NCBI GenBank assembly: GCA_003132645.1 | Contig: PKYM01000304.1 | Span: forward strand, 373-7,561 | Direction of reading: 5' to 3' | DNA from: Actinomycetota bacterium | GTDB lineage: Bacteria; Actinomycetota; Thermoleophilia; UBA2241 | Length of the DNA stretch: 7,189 nt | Shown: positions 1-6,240 of the stretch, in pieces | Numbering within the stretch: the first letter of the stretch is position 1 | Layout: every line of letters begins with the position of its first letter | Notes under the pieces: model-generated | Told to the model about the DNA's origin: nothing | The model's input: the letters and a program-made list of their open reading frames with translations, nothing else | Database searches by the model: none | Position numbers and translations under genes: made by a program

Positions 1-434
1 GCCCAGCGCAAGGCACCCCCCGCTCTGATGCCGAGTGTCCACTCGGATTCCCTCGCACCGGACTGAGCCAAGACTTGCCGCACTCGCTGGACGACCTCCT
101 GCTCAACAAGACGTCGCACGCCGCGGCCGCCGTCAGCCTGAGCTACGGCGCGGGCATCCAACACCTTATTGGCCTCGTCGGTGACGCTCAGTGAGACGCC
201 GGCGTGTTGGTCGAGCGCATCGATGGCCTCCTCGAGATACCTCTTCAGGAGCACCCGCAAAGCATCGGGCCCGAGTGGCTCAAAGGCAACCACGGCGTCT
301 ATGCGAGCGACGAACTCCGCAGAGAGCGACTTGGCCAGTTCCCGCCGCAACGCCTCTCCTTGCTCGCCGCCAGAACCGGGATCTCGAGCGCGCGAGAAGC
401 CGAGCGGATGGGGGGGCTGGTTGAGACCTCGGTT
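1..434 (-). pseudogene. Clp/HSP100 AAA+ ATPase, C-terminal part, 5'-truncated, runs off the left edge
   Basis: The minus-strand frame whose codons start at plus positions divisible by 3 is open from about 434 to the window edge. Its translation follows the end of a ClpA/B/C second ATPase module. It has a start like the loop after the SN-LG motif (NRGLNQPPHPLGFS), then EFVARIDAVVAF (codons near 270-310, compare family EFLNRIDEIVVF), then VTDEA, then GGRGVRRLVEQEV (about 95-131, compare GARPLRR, the sensor-2 arginine region). Family members are ATP-driven unfoldases or disaggregases of 700-900 residues. Here the N-terminal side, including both Walker A motifs, is missing: upstream of about 435 the frame no longer resembles Clp and the divergent isomerase gene begins. 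The family Asn in NRID is Ala here. It is most likely a 5'-deleted remnant; the family call is good but the exact subfamily is open. Confidence 0.65.
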
Positions 435-502
435 GTGCTGCGGATCCCCGGAGGGTCGGGGACAGAGAAGTGAGTGTCCGCTCCATCGGGCATACTCTGC
501 CC

Positions 503-508
503 TATACT
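503..508 (+). promoter_or_regulatory. -10 box TATACT of the isomerase gene, probably leaderless
   Basis: TATACT lies 9 nt before the GTG at 518, so transcription would start at about 515-518, at or next to the start codon. No convincing -35 box is visible. The preceding run of G could act as a weak ribosome site, but the spacing to the GTG is short. Confidence 0.45.
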
Positions 509-517
509 GGGGGGCGC

Positions 518-1294
518 GTGCTCGATCTCTCTGATATCGGCATCTCGACCGGCGCGTATGCGGACTTGACGCTCGCCGCGGCCCTGCTGCGCATCGCCGA
601 ACTTGCCCCGGCGGCCGAGATCTTCTCGTACGGCCAGCACTCGCTCCTCAAGCCCCGCAACGCCCTGGCCGTCGCTACCATCGGCCTGCCGTTCAGCGTG
701 CACGGTCCGTTCACGCACTTCGAGTTTGCCACCACCTCCAGCGGCAAGCATCGCGCCGCCGTCGATCTGCACCGGCGCCACATGGAGGTGGCCGCCGAGC
801 TCGGCGCCTTTCTCTATATCGTGCACCCCGACCTGCATCGCCGGCCGCGGCCCTGGAACCCGAGGGTAGTGGCCGCCCTGGAGCGCTCGTTCGACGAGCT
901 GCGCGGCCTGCAGGACGAGCTCGGTCTCGAGGTCGCCGTCGAGAACATGCCGCTCTCCCGGCAGTCGCACTTCACGGCCCCCGGCGACCTCGACCTGCGG
1001 GGCCTCGGCCTCGTTCTGGACACCGGTCACGCCGCCCTCACTGGCACGCTGGCCGACTGGCTCTCCGAGCCGCAGGCCCTCCTGCGGCACGTGCACCTCC
1101 ACGACAACGGGGGCCGCGGCGACGGCGACCGGCACCAGCCGGTGGGCAGCGGGGTGGTCGACGCCGCCCCGGTGCTGGCCGCGGCGCGGGCCGCCGGCGC
1201 CACCGTCGCCCTCGAGCTGACCAACGAGGCCGACGTGCTCGCCAGCCTCGAGTACCTGCGCGCCCACGACCTCCTGTCGTTGCGCGTCCGCTAG
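518..1294 (+). CDS. Sugar-phosphate isomerase/epimerase-like TIM-barrel protein (AP endonuclease 2 / xylose isomerase-like)
   Basis: This 258-residue protein has the usual length for the family. Members are metal-dependent TIM barrels: sugar isomerases and epimerases, inosose dehydratases, and endonuclease IV. The metal ligands expected from endonuclease IV are visible in order: His62 (SVHGPF), His103 (IVHPD), Glu142 (VENMP), Asp168 and His171 (LDTGH), His193/His195 (HVHLHDN), Asp204-x-His206 (DRHQPVGSG) and Glu233 (ALEL). The chemistry is therefore probably intact, but the substrate cannot be told. An in-frame GTG at 470 would give 16 more residues. GTG 518 is preferred because it is 9 nt after a TATACT box and only five residues before the first barrel strand (DIGIST). 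The stop TAG overlaps the -10 box of the next gene. It is cytoplasmic, with no signal peptide. Confidence 0.85.
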   Translation: MLDLSDIGISTGAYADLTLAAALLRIAELAPAAEIFSYGQHSLLKPRNALAVATIGLPFSVHGPFTHFEFATTSSGKHRAAVDLHRRHMEVAAELGAFLYIVHPDLHRRPRPWNPRVVAALERSFDELRGLQDELGLEVAVENMPLSRQSHFTAPGDLDLRGLGLVLDTGHAALTGTLADWLSEPQALLRHVHLHDNGGRGDGDRHQPVGSGVVDAAPVLAAARAAGATVALELTNEADVLASLEYLRAHDLLSLRVR

Positions 1295-1297
1295 ACT
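1292..1297 (+). promoter_or_regulatory. -10 box TAGACT of the sensor-domain gene, overlapping the isomerase stop codon
   Basis: TAGACT begins with the TAG stop of the isomerase and ends 10 nt before the ATG at 1308. No Shine-Dalgarno sequence lies between stop and ATG. This repeats the layout at 503-518 and suggests a leaderless transcript, although read-through from the isomerase gene is equally possible. Confidence 0.35.
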
Positions 1298-1307
1298 GAC
1301 CGTCGCC

Positions 1308-1685
1308 ATGACTCCCCGCAACAACCGACGCACCACGACCTCACCGGCGACCGCCGGTGCCGAGCAGCTCAAAGAGCGCGTCAAGTTCCTGTCAGATCTC
1401 GAGCCCTTCAACGGGCTCAGCAAGCTCGAACTCGAACGGGTAGCGCGCTCGATCGTCGAACGGATCGCGGCTGCCGGCGAGTCGGTGCTGGTCGAAAGCG
1501 GCGTGCCGGGCACCGAGCTCTACGTGGTGCACGACGGCACACTCGAGCTCGTGCACAAGGATGCCGTGGTCGCCCTGATCACCCGCGGCGAGGTGTTCGG
1601 CCATCCGACGCTGCTCACGGGTCGGGCGCCCGAGTTCACGACGCGGGCGCGCGGCGAGTCGAAGCTCTACTGCATCCCCAGGTGA
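1308..1685 (+). CDS. Crp-type cyclic-nucleotide-binding-like sensor domain, truncated (probable DUF294/CBS protein N-terminus)
   Basis: The 125 residues give one Crp-type beta-roll: helical lead FLSDLEPFNGLSKLELERVARS (about 27-48), VLVESGVPGTELYVVHDGTLEL (about 60-81) and GEVFGHPTLLTGRAPEFTTRA (about 94-114). In true cAMP binders the cassette reads FGE-[6-8]-RxA; here Glu is His98 and the Arg-Ala pair is absent. This fits the variant seen at the front of bacterial cAMP-binding/CBS/DUF294 nucleotidyltransferase-like signalling proteins of 400-600 residues. The reading stops at IPR-TGA, exactly where the beta-roll should continue into its C-helix and partner domains, and the next DNA looks like an IS fragment on the other strand. 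I read it as a gene cut at about 1680. It lies 13 nt after the isomerase, so the two were probably co-expressed. Any product would lack an output domain. Confidence 0.65.
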   Translation: MTPRNNRRTTTSPATAGAEQLKERVKFLSDLEPFNGLSKLELERVARSIVERIAAAGESVLVESGVPGTELYVVHDGTLELVHKDAVVALITRGEVFGHPTLLTGRAPEFTTRARGESKLYCIPR

Positions 1686-1954
1686 GAGGTACCAAAACGC
1701 CGCCAGCAGCACCCTGTCGCGACGCCGCAGCGGTATGCGCCGGCCCCTGGCAAGCACCTGCAACTGGTGACGTACTCGATCTTTTGCGAGAGCTCGTCGC
1801 TCAAAGCTAGAGCAAGAATCCTAAGAAGGCGGCGAACAGCCACGGAGAGAAGCGAGAACAGCATGGGCAACCCCAGGGGAAGAGACCGGGAGCGATGATC
1901 CTAAGGAGCGCAGCCGCTCAGGCCAATCGCGTGACGGAGTTTCTGGACCCCACA
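1684..1954 (-). mobile_element. Left-end fragment of an insertion sequence with the 5' part of an integrase-type transposase
   Basis: From an ATG at 1864 the minus strand reads MLFSLLSVAVRRLLRILALA, then SDELSQKIEYVT. After a shift of one frame near 1765 it continues HQLQVLARG, then LRRRDRVLLAAFWYLS, to about 1684. This order (hydrophobic N-terminus, LRHQLxVL, then RRRDRxLLAA) is what I know from the N-terminus of GC-rich rve/integrase-type transposases (IS481/IS3-like). The catalytic DDE part is absent. The kdpD homology on the right ends at about 1955, and the following minus-strand sequence starts TGTGGGGTCCAG, TG being a common IS terminus. On the left it abuts the cut sensor gene. The element is dead: about 270 bp, frameshifted and lacking its 3' end. 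Assignment is by motif only. Confidence 0.45.
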
Positions 1955-2575
1955 GTCTCCCCCGGGGTGTGCACGTGCACGACCCAGAGCTGACCCTGCA
2001 GGCGCTTGGCCATGCGGTAGCCGCGGCGCACGAGCTTCTTGGCCACCGGCCCCACCTTGACGCACACCACGACGCGGTCCTCGGTGGCCCAGGGCCTCTC
2101 GATCTCGTGTTCGTCGATGTAGTCCTGGAGGCTCTCGTCGACCTCCTCGGCCGTCTTGCGCAGGGCGAGCTCACGCAGCGCCACGAGGTTGCCTTTACGG
2201 AAGAAGTTGCTGAGAGCGCCGGGGATCTTGTCGAGGTCATAGACGACGCCGCGGTTCAGGCGGTTGATGAGAGCGTCGGCAGTGAGGTCGACCAGCACGA
2301 CCTCGTCGGCGCGGTCGAGCACCGAGTCGGGCAGCGTCTCGCGGACGCGCACGCCGGTGATCTCGAAGACCGTGTCGTTGAGGCTCTCGAAATGCTGCAC
2401 GTTGACCGTCGAGATGACGTTGATGCCGGCCGCCAGGATGTCGTCGACGCTCTGCCAGCGCTTCTCGTGGACGCTGCCCGGGATGTTGGTGTGGGCGAGC
2501 TCGTCACCAGTGCCCACTCGGGCTTGCGGGCCACGACCGCCGCCGTGTCCATCTCCTCGAAGGTCTGACCGCAGA
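1955..2575 (-). pseudogene. kdpD: kdpD remnant: internal piece of the osmosensitive K+ sensor N-terminal domain
   Basis: KdpD is the membrane sensor kinase controlling the KdpFABC potassium pump; its cytoplasmic N-terminus carries a Walker-type KdpD domain followed by a Usp domain. Here the minus strand gives QTFEEMDTAAVVARKPEWALV in one frame. It then shifts at plus position 2505-2506 and continues DELAHTNIPGSVHEKRW, GINVISTVNVQHFESLND, ITGVRVRETLPDSVLDRADE and NFFRKGNLVALRELALRKTA, all classic KdpD. One missing base turns GTG-GAC into GTGAC and explains the shift. The first roughly 90 residues with Walker A are gone. At the 3' end the Usp-like part (VVVCVKVGPVAKKLVRRGYR to VVHVHTPGET) stops after a few strands, and all membrane and kinase domains are missing. 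An open frame continues to a TGA at 1918-1920, but those last codons read into IS-like sequence. Truncated at both ends and frameshifted, it cannot work. Confidence 0.8.
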
Positions 2576-2630
2576 GTCCGCACCTGCCCTCCCCCTCATG
2601 CGGGGGAGGGCATCTGCAGACTGTGCGGAC
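2576..2630. repeat. Compound palindrome (8-bp outer and 11-bp inner inverted repeat), REP- or MITE-like
   Basis: The inner arms TGCCCTCCCCC (2585-2595) and GGGGGAGGGCA (2602-2612) are perfectly complementary around a 6-nt loop. The outer arms GTCCGCAC (2576-2583) and GTGCGGAC (2623-2630) are also perfect, with 1 nt and 10 nt between inner and outer stems. The kdpD homology ends right beside the outer arm. No T-run follows on either strand, so it resembles an interspersed palindromic repeat more than a classical terminator, though it may still stop transcription from either side. Confidence 0.6.
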
Positions 2631-2647
2631 CGGACACCGTCGTCCGG
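2630..2647 (-). terminator. GC-rich hairpin just after the aminotransferase stop codon
   Basis: On the minus strand CCGGAC, a 6-nt loop and GTCCGG begin 8 nt after the TAG stop of the aminotransferase. The stem is 6 bp of mostly GC with no U-tract, so it is a terminator-like hairpin of the kind common in high-GC bacteria. The larger palindrome follows directly and may act with it. Confidence 0.4.
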
Positions 2648-2655
2648 GCCCCTCG

Positions 2656-3759
2656 CTACTTGCCGAAGTAGCTCCGCACGAACTGCACGAAGCGCTCGCT
2701 CTCTTCGGGGGTGCCCGGCGTGACGCGGAAGTAGCCTTCCTTGCCGTTGATCGGCTTGATGGTCTTGATCATGACCTGATGGCTCTCGCGGGCTGCGTCG
2801 ACCATCTCCTGCGACGTCTTGCCGGTCACGCTGGCGTCGACGAGCATGTAGTTGCCGTGCGGCGGGAAGGGCTTGAGGCCTTTCGCCTGCAGCTCCTCAA
2901 CGAAGACGTCCATCCAGTGGTTGTTGTATGTGACCTTCTCGTCGACCTCCTCGTGGTTGTCGAGGATCGCCTCGGCGGCCGCCATGGCCATCAGGCTGAC
3001 GTTCCAGGGCAGGTACATGCGATTGAAGGCCTCGATGAGCTCGGGCACGGCGACCGCGTAGCCGAAGCGCACACCGGCCAGACCGTAGGCCTTTGACAGG
3101 GTGTGCGAGAGGAACACGTGCGGGTACTTCTCGACGAGGTCGACCTTGGCCGCGACCTGCGGGTGGTAGTCAAGGTAGGCCTCGTCGACGCAGAGCGGGA
3201 TGCCGAGCTCGCAGAACTTGATGAGGTCGGCGTCGTCGATGAAGATGCCTGTCGGGTTGTTGGGGTTGATGATGAGGATCAGCTTGGTCTTCTCGTTGAC
3301 CGCCGCCAGCATCGCCTCGACGTCGTACTGCAGGTCGGGCTCACGCAGCGGGATCTGGACGTTCACGCCGCCGCACAGGCCGGCCCGCGAGGGGAACATT
3401 TCGAACGTCGGGACCGAGCAGAGGAACTCGTCGCCGGGCTTCATGAAGATGCGCATCATGGCGTCGATCGTCTCGGAAGAGCCGTTGGCTACGGCGATGT
3501 TCTCCGGCTTCACGCCGTGAAGGTCCGCCAGCTTCGTGCGCAGCCGCAGCATGCGGTCGGGGTAGCGGTTGCCCTGCTTGATGATGTTCGCCGCCGCGTC
3601 GACCACCTTCTGCGACGGCGGCACCGGGTTCTCATTGAGCATCATGCGGCCCAGCTCCGGATGCGCCCAGGCCGTGTCGCAGACGGCGATGCTGTACTGG
3701 GGCGCGGTCATCACCCACGGCATGAACAGATCTTCCACCTTGGCCGTTTTCTCCGACAT
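2656..3759 (-). CDS. PLP-dependent class I/II aminotransferase, histidinol-phosphate aminotransferase-like
   Basis: The protein has 367 residues, a typical length. Fold-type I signatures are in order: substrate-side LNENPVPPS (about 41), the PLP phosphate loop NGSSETID (about 92), NPNNPTG (166-172), DEAYLDY (192-198) with the PLP-nitrogen Asp, the Schiff-base lysine Lys223 in SHTLSKAYGLAGVRFGY, and the carboxylate-binding Arg345 in YFRVTPGT. This pattern fits the HisC/threonine-phosphate-decarboxylase branch, whose substrates are often phosphorylated amino compounds. An N-terminal extension of about 35 residues precedes the LNENP motif. Two ATGs compete (3765 and 3759). GAAAGGA at 3768-3774 is only 2 nt from the first and 8 nt from the second, so 3759 (MSEKTAKV) is chosen. 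It follows the transaldolase gene by 16 nt, so they are one operon and probably act on linked sugar-derived substrates. A histidine biosynthesis role is not supported, since no his gene is nearby. Confidence 0.88.
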   Translation of the reverse strand: MSEKTAKVEDLFMPWVMTAPQYSIAVCDTAWAHPELGRMMLNENPVPPSQKVVDAAANIIKQGNRYPDRMLRLRTKLADLHGVKPENIAVANGSSETIDAMMRIFMKPGDEFLCSVPTFEMFPSRAGLCGGVNVQIPLREPDLQYDVEAMLAAVNEKTKLILIINPNNPTGIFIDDADLIKFCELGIPLCVDEAYLDYHPQVAAKVDLVEKYPHVFLSHTLSKAYGLAGVRFGYAVAVPELIEAFNRMYLPWNVSLMAMAAAEAILDNHEEVDEKVTYNNHWMDVFVEELQAKGLKPFPPHGNYMLVDASVTGKTSQEMVDAARESHQVMIKTIKPINGKEGYFRVTPGTPEESERFVQFVRSYFGK

Positions 3760-3775
3760 GATCATCGTCCTTTCG

Positions 3776-4999
3776 TCACGAGACCGAGGGTTCCGCGATA
3801 CACGCCCCTGAGACGCACGTCGCCGCGAACTCCACCATCTCGTTGGTGGCCTTGGAGAACTGCTCGGCAGTCTTCACGAGCGGGGGAAGTGAGTTGTACT
3901 CATCGCGGGTGTAGCCGTCCTCTGTGTAGGCCCGCTCGAAGTACGGGATACGCATGAGCTTGTCCATGACTTCCTTGGGCGGATCGACGTCGATGCGGTT
4001 GGCTTCGAACTTGATGTCCTGGATGTCCGAGAGGTTGATGACCTCGTCGATGAGCGACGGCGGACAGGTGACGACGACGTCGGCGCCGGCCTTCTCTTCG
4101 AGGTGCCAGAGCCGCTGCTTGCCGTCGACGGTCGGGCCCACGCGCAGCGAGCACGACAGCATCTTGCTCGGATAGCCACCCTCCTTGAGCAAACGGTAGG
4201 CCTTCTTGAAGATGGCCAGTTCGGCCAGCCGCACATCGCCCTCGGTGAGCTCGATGCCCTGCTCCTTGCCGAACTCGCGCAGGCCGCCGAGGTCGCCGTA
4301 GCGCGCCTCCATGTCGGTGATCACCGAGCGCCAGTGCGACAGATCCACCCCGTTCCTCTTGGCCGTTTCCAGGCCCCGCTTCACGGTTCTCGCGCAGTCC
4401 ATGAACTGCGGCAAGACAAACGACAGGGTGTTGTTCGTGGCGATGCCCCGCGAGGTGAGCTCCTCGATGAGTTCGTACCCTTGCTTGGTGCCGGGGCACT
4501 TGACCATCACGTTGGGATTGACGGCGTGGATCTCCTCGGCCTGCTTGAGCATGGCGTCCCTGTCGAAGGAGCTCCGCGGGTCGACCTGACCGGACAGGAA
4601 GCCCTGCTTGTGCCCCGACGCCTCGAACAGCGGCAGGAACATGTCGGAGCCCTGCTTCACGACCTCCTTGTAGAGCAGCCAGAACAGCGACTCCTTGTCG
4701 AGCCCGTCGTTTTCCTTGAGCAGCTCGGCGGCGACCTTCTGCCAGCGCGGGGGGTCGTCCTTGATCGCCTGCAAAGACAGGGGCGGGTTGGTCGTGACAC
4801 CACGGAACAACTGCGTTTCAGGGTTCTCTTTGTCGTACATGCGCTTGAATTGGCGCTTGAGGTTGTCCTGGTCGCCCGGTTCCGCCTTGGCGAGCATCTT
4901 GGCGCACCAGTTGGCAAAGATGACGGGCGAAGAATCCCACCAGATCTCCATGCCGGGACTGACCGCGACCAGATCCTCGAGCAGATTGTGCTCCCTCAT
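3776..4999 (-). CDS. tal: Transaldolase-family protein, long form (407 aa)
   Basis: Transaldolases move dihydroxyacetone units between sugar phosphates through a lysine Schiff base. The family marks are FRGVTTNPPLS (65-75, compare GVTTNPSL), LSGQVDPR (135-142, compare VSxEVDPR), the active-site Lys167 in NVMVKCPGT, NNTLSF (189-194) and a late SLRVGPT (284-290). At 407 residues it is longer than the 215-residue Fsa/TalC and about 317-residue TalB types. The family Glu of the EVD motif is Gln138, so activity could differ from a standard transaldolase. The ATG at 4999 is preceded by AAGGGAG about 4-5 nt upstream. It is first in an operon with the aminotransferase. A -10-like TAGAAT (5096-5101) and a roughly 90-nt leader precede it. 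It is cytoplasmic. Pentose-phosphate transaldolase is the default reading, but pairing with an aminotransferase rather than transketolase or zwf makes a dedicated pathway possible. Confidence 0.85.
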   Translation of the reverse strand: MREHNLLEDLVAVSPGMEIWWDSSPVIFANWCAKMLAKAEPGDQDNLKRQFKRMYDKENPETQLFRGVTTNPPLSLQAIKDDPPRWQKVAAELLKENDGLDKESLFWLLYKEVVKQGSDMFLPLFEASGHKQGFLSGQVDPRSSFDRDAMLKQAEEIHAVNPNVMVKCPGTKQGYELIEELTSRGIATNNTLSFVLPQFMDCARTVKRGLETAKRNGVDLSHWRSVITDMEARYGDLGGLREFGKEQGIELTEGDVRLAELAIFKKAYRLLKEGGYPSKMLSCSLRVGPTVDGKQRLWHLEEKAGADVVVTCPPSLIDEVINLSDIQDIKFEANRIDVDPPKEVMDKLMRIPYFERAYTEDGYTRDEYNSLPPLVKTAEQFSKATNEMVEFAATCVSGACIAEPSVS

Positions 5000-5101
5000 G
5001 TCTCTCCCTTCCTTAGATGACGATTGTCGGGCCCACCGTGGGGTCCCCGTCGCAATACCGATTCGAGCGTGCCGCCTGCCTTGCGCCGACCATGGATTCT
5101 A
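5000..5101 (-). promoter_or_regulatory. Putative promoter and roughly 90-nt leader of the transaldolase operon
   Basis: TAGAAT on the minus strand (5096-5101) matches a -10 box well, but I find no -35 box at normal spacing. The leader holds a GC-rich hairpin around CCCAC/GTGGG (about 5033-5043), with possible outer pairing GACG/CGTC, directly before the Shine-Dalgarno sequence at about 5004-5010. From 5102 to about 5260 I see no gene or recognisable element. Confidence 0.35.
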
Positions 5102-5261
5102 CCCACTTCTTCCCCGTCCCGCCCCAAGCGACTCGGAGACCGAAGGCGGGAGTCGAGAAGGACGATCGAGCTCGTGAGCGACGGCAGCGCTCGACCCATA
5201 CGCGATCCCTTCCCGCAACGACGCCTAGACGCTGTTCGCACGCCTCGGCGACCTGCTTCTC

Positions 5262-5490
5262 ACCGGGCCACGTTGACGAACGTCAACGACTTCCGGGCGA
5301 TACTCATCGCAGCGCGCGATCGGGGGTAGTGCCCTGCGCACCGGCGCCATCAACGTGAACTCCTCGCAAGGACGTGCACAGCGAGGCGCCGTTTCCAGGC
5401 TACCGAAGCAGCGGCATGAGCCGCGCGGTGGGCATGCCGGCGATTAACCTTGCCACGGAGGTGGATGACGTGTTCTTCTTGCGGAAATGA
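5262..5490 (+). pseudogene. Aldehyde dehydrogenase C-terminal remnant, frameshifted
   Basis: The last 39 codons (5374-5490, stop TGA) read VHSEAPFPGYRSSGMSRAVG, then MPAINLATEVDDVFFLRK. This is the C-terminus of NAD(P)+-dependent aldehyde dehydrogenases (compare EAPFGGYKxSGxGRExG...YTExK). Just upstream in another frame is ALRTGAINVNSSQ (5331-5369), the RTGxINVN segment that normally lies shortly before it. One extra base in CAAGGAC near 5367-5371 accounts for the shift. Further upstream, in a third frame ending at a TAG at 5327-5329, TLTNVNDFRAILIAARDRG matches the preceding TNDVxRAxxIAR region. The catalytic Cys, Glu and NAD domain are gone. It lies 129 nt before an amino-acid permease on the same strand, suggesting a former amine, GABA or amino-acid catabolic operon. 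Family assignment is secure for the last 50 residues and weaker for the first part. Confidence 0.65.
5271..5288. repeat. Inverted repeat CGTTGACG-AA-CGTCAACG
   Basis: Perfect 8-bp arms are separated by 2 nt, with the symmetry of a dimeric repressor site. It falls inside or at the edge of the aldehyde dehydrogenase remnant, so it may only reflect old coding sequence. No intact gene starts close downstream. Confidence 0.3.
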
Positions 5491-5619
5491 TGAACTGCGG
5501 CGCTCGCGAGGGCGCAAAGGATGGGCACGTCGCTGGGCCCGGCGGCGTTGGTAGATTATACCGCGAGCAGGCCAGATACCAGCAACACAGTTTGGCCATC
5601 TTGGACCAGGGGGGCAGCC

Positions 5620-6240
5620 ATGGCTGACGACCTGCATACACCACCAGCGCAGATGAGAGAGGGCGCCGCTGCAACGGCTCCGCCGCCGGACCCAGAGGCG
5701 CCGGCGCACGAGATGACCGACGAGGAGAGGCTCCACGAGCTGGGTTACGCGCAGGAGCTCAAGCGCAGGATAAGCCGCTTCTCGAACTTCGCGATCTCCT
5801 TCACGATCATCTCGATCCTATCGGGCTGCCTGACCCTATACTACTTCGGTCTACAGCACGGCGGCCCGCCGGTCATGATCTGGGGCTGGCTGGTCGTGGG
5901 CGTGCTCATGCTCTTTGCCGGCATGTCGATGGCCGAGATCTGCTCGGCCTTCCCGACGACCGGCGGCCTCTACTACTGGGCGGCCAAGCTGGCGCCCGGC
6001 AACAGCGCCCCCATCTGGTCGTGGTTCACCGGCTGGTTCAACCTGCTCGGGTGGGTCGCCATGACGGCCGGCATCAGCTTTGGCTGCGCCTACTCGGTCT
6101 CGGCCTTCCTCGCCCTCTACACCAACCACTCCTACTGGCTGTCGCCCGGGCACACCATCGCCATCCTGGCCGTCATCCTGTTGCTGCAGGGCCTGCTGAA
6201 CACCTACAGCATCCTGACGGGCACGCAGGCCTCCTGGTGA
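5620..6240 (+). CDS. Amino-acid permease (APC superfamily, amino acid/choline transporter type), truncated after about 200 residues
   Basis: The start ATG 5620 follows GGGGGG by 5 nt; an ATG at 5521 in the same frame would add 33 residues unlike the family and is rejected. After a Pro/Ala-rich N-terminal tail (1-35) come DEERLHELGYAQELKRRISR and FSNFAISFTIISILSGCLTL (TM1, about 55-77), GGPPVMIWGW (TM2, about 84-106), then MAEICSAFPTTGGLYYWAAK (104-123), GWFNLLGWVAMTAGISFGCA (TM3, about 138-165) and a last helix through ILLLQGLLNTYSI (177-198). This is the bacterial/fungal amino acid, choline and GABA permease type, normally about 500 residues and 12 TM helices. After NTYSI the family sequence ends and eight foreign codons lead to a TGA. 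The foreign DNA is the start region of a leftward gene, so this is a fusion breakpoint at about 6213. Any product has 4-5 helices and should not transport. Confidence 0.75.
   Translation: MADDLHTPPAQMREGAAATAPPPDPEAPAHEMTDEERLHELGYAQELKRRISRFSNFAISFTIISILSGCLTLYYFGLQHGGPPVMIWGWLVVGVLMLFAGMSMAEICSAFPTTGGLYYWAAKLAPGNSAPIWSWFTGWFNLLGWVAMTAGISFGCAYSVSAFLALYTNHSYWLSPGHTIAILAVILLLQGLLNTYSILTGTQASW

Noticed and set aside
299..1513. A 404-codon open frame on the minus strand opposite the isomerase and sensor genes.
   Set aside because: It is the antisense shadow of two recognisable plus-strand proteins in GC-rich DNA and resembles no family.
1680..1686. AG|GTGAG at the end of the sensor gene and G|GTGAGT at the end of the permease (6236-6241) look like eukaryotic 5' splice sites, as if introns began there.
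   Set aside because: No continuation of either protein is found downstream, and the DNA after each point is explained by an IS fragment and by a leftward promoter. Bacterial features elsewhere argue against spliceosomal introns, and the 5-base match to group II intron ends is poor.
3103..5020. Long plus-strand open frames (3103-3957 and 4103-5020) opposite the aminotransferase and transaldolase genes.
   Set aside because: The minus-strand proteins are full-length enzymes with catalytic residues; the plus-strand frames are composition artefacts.
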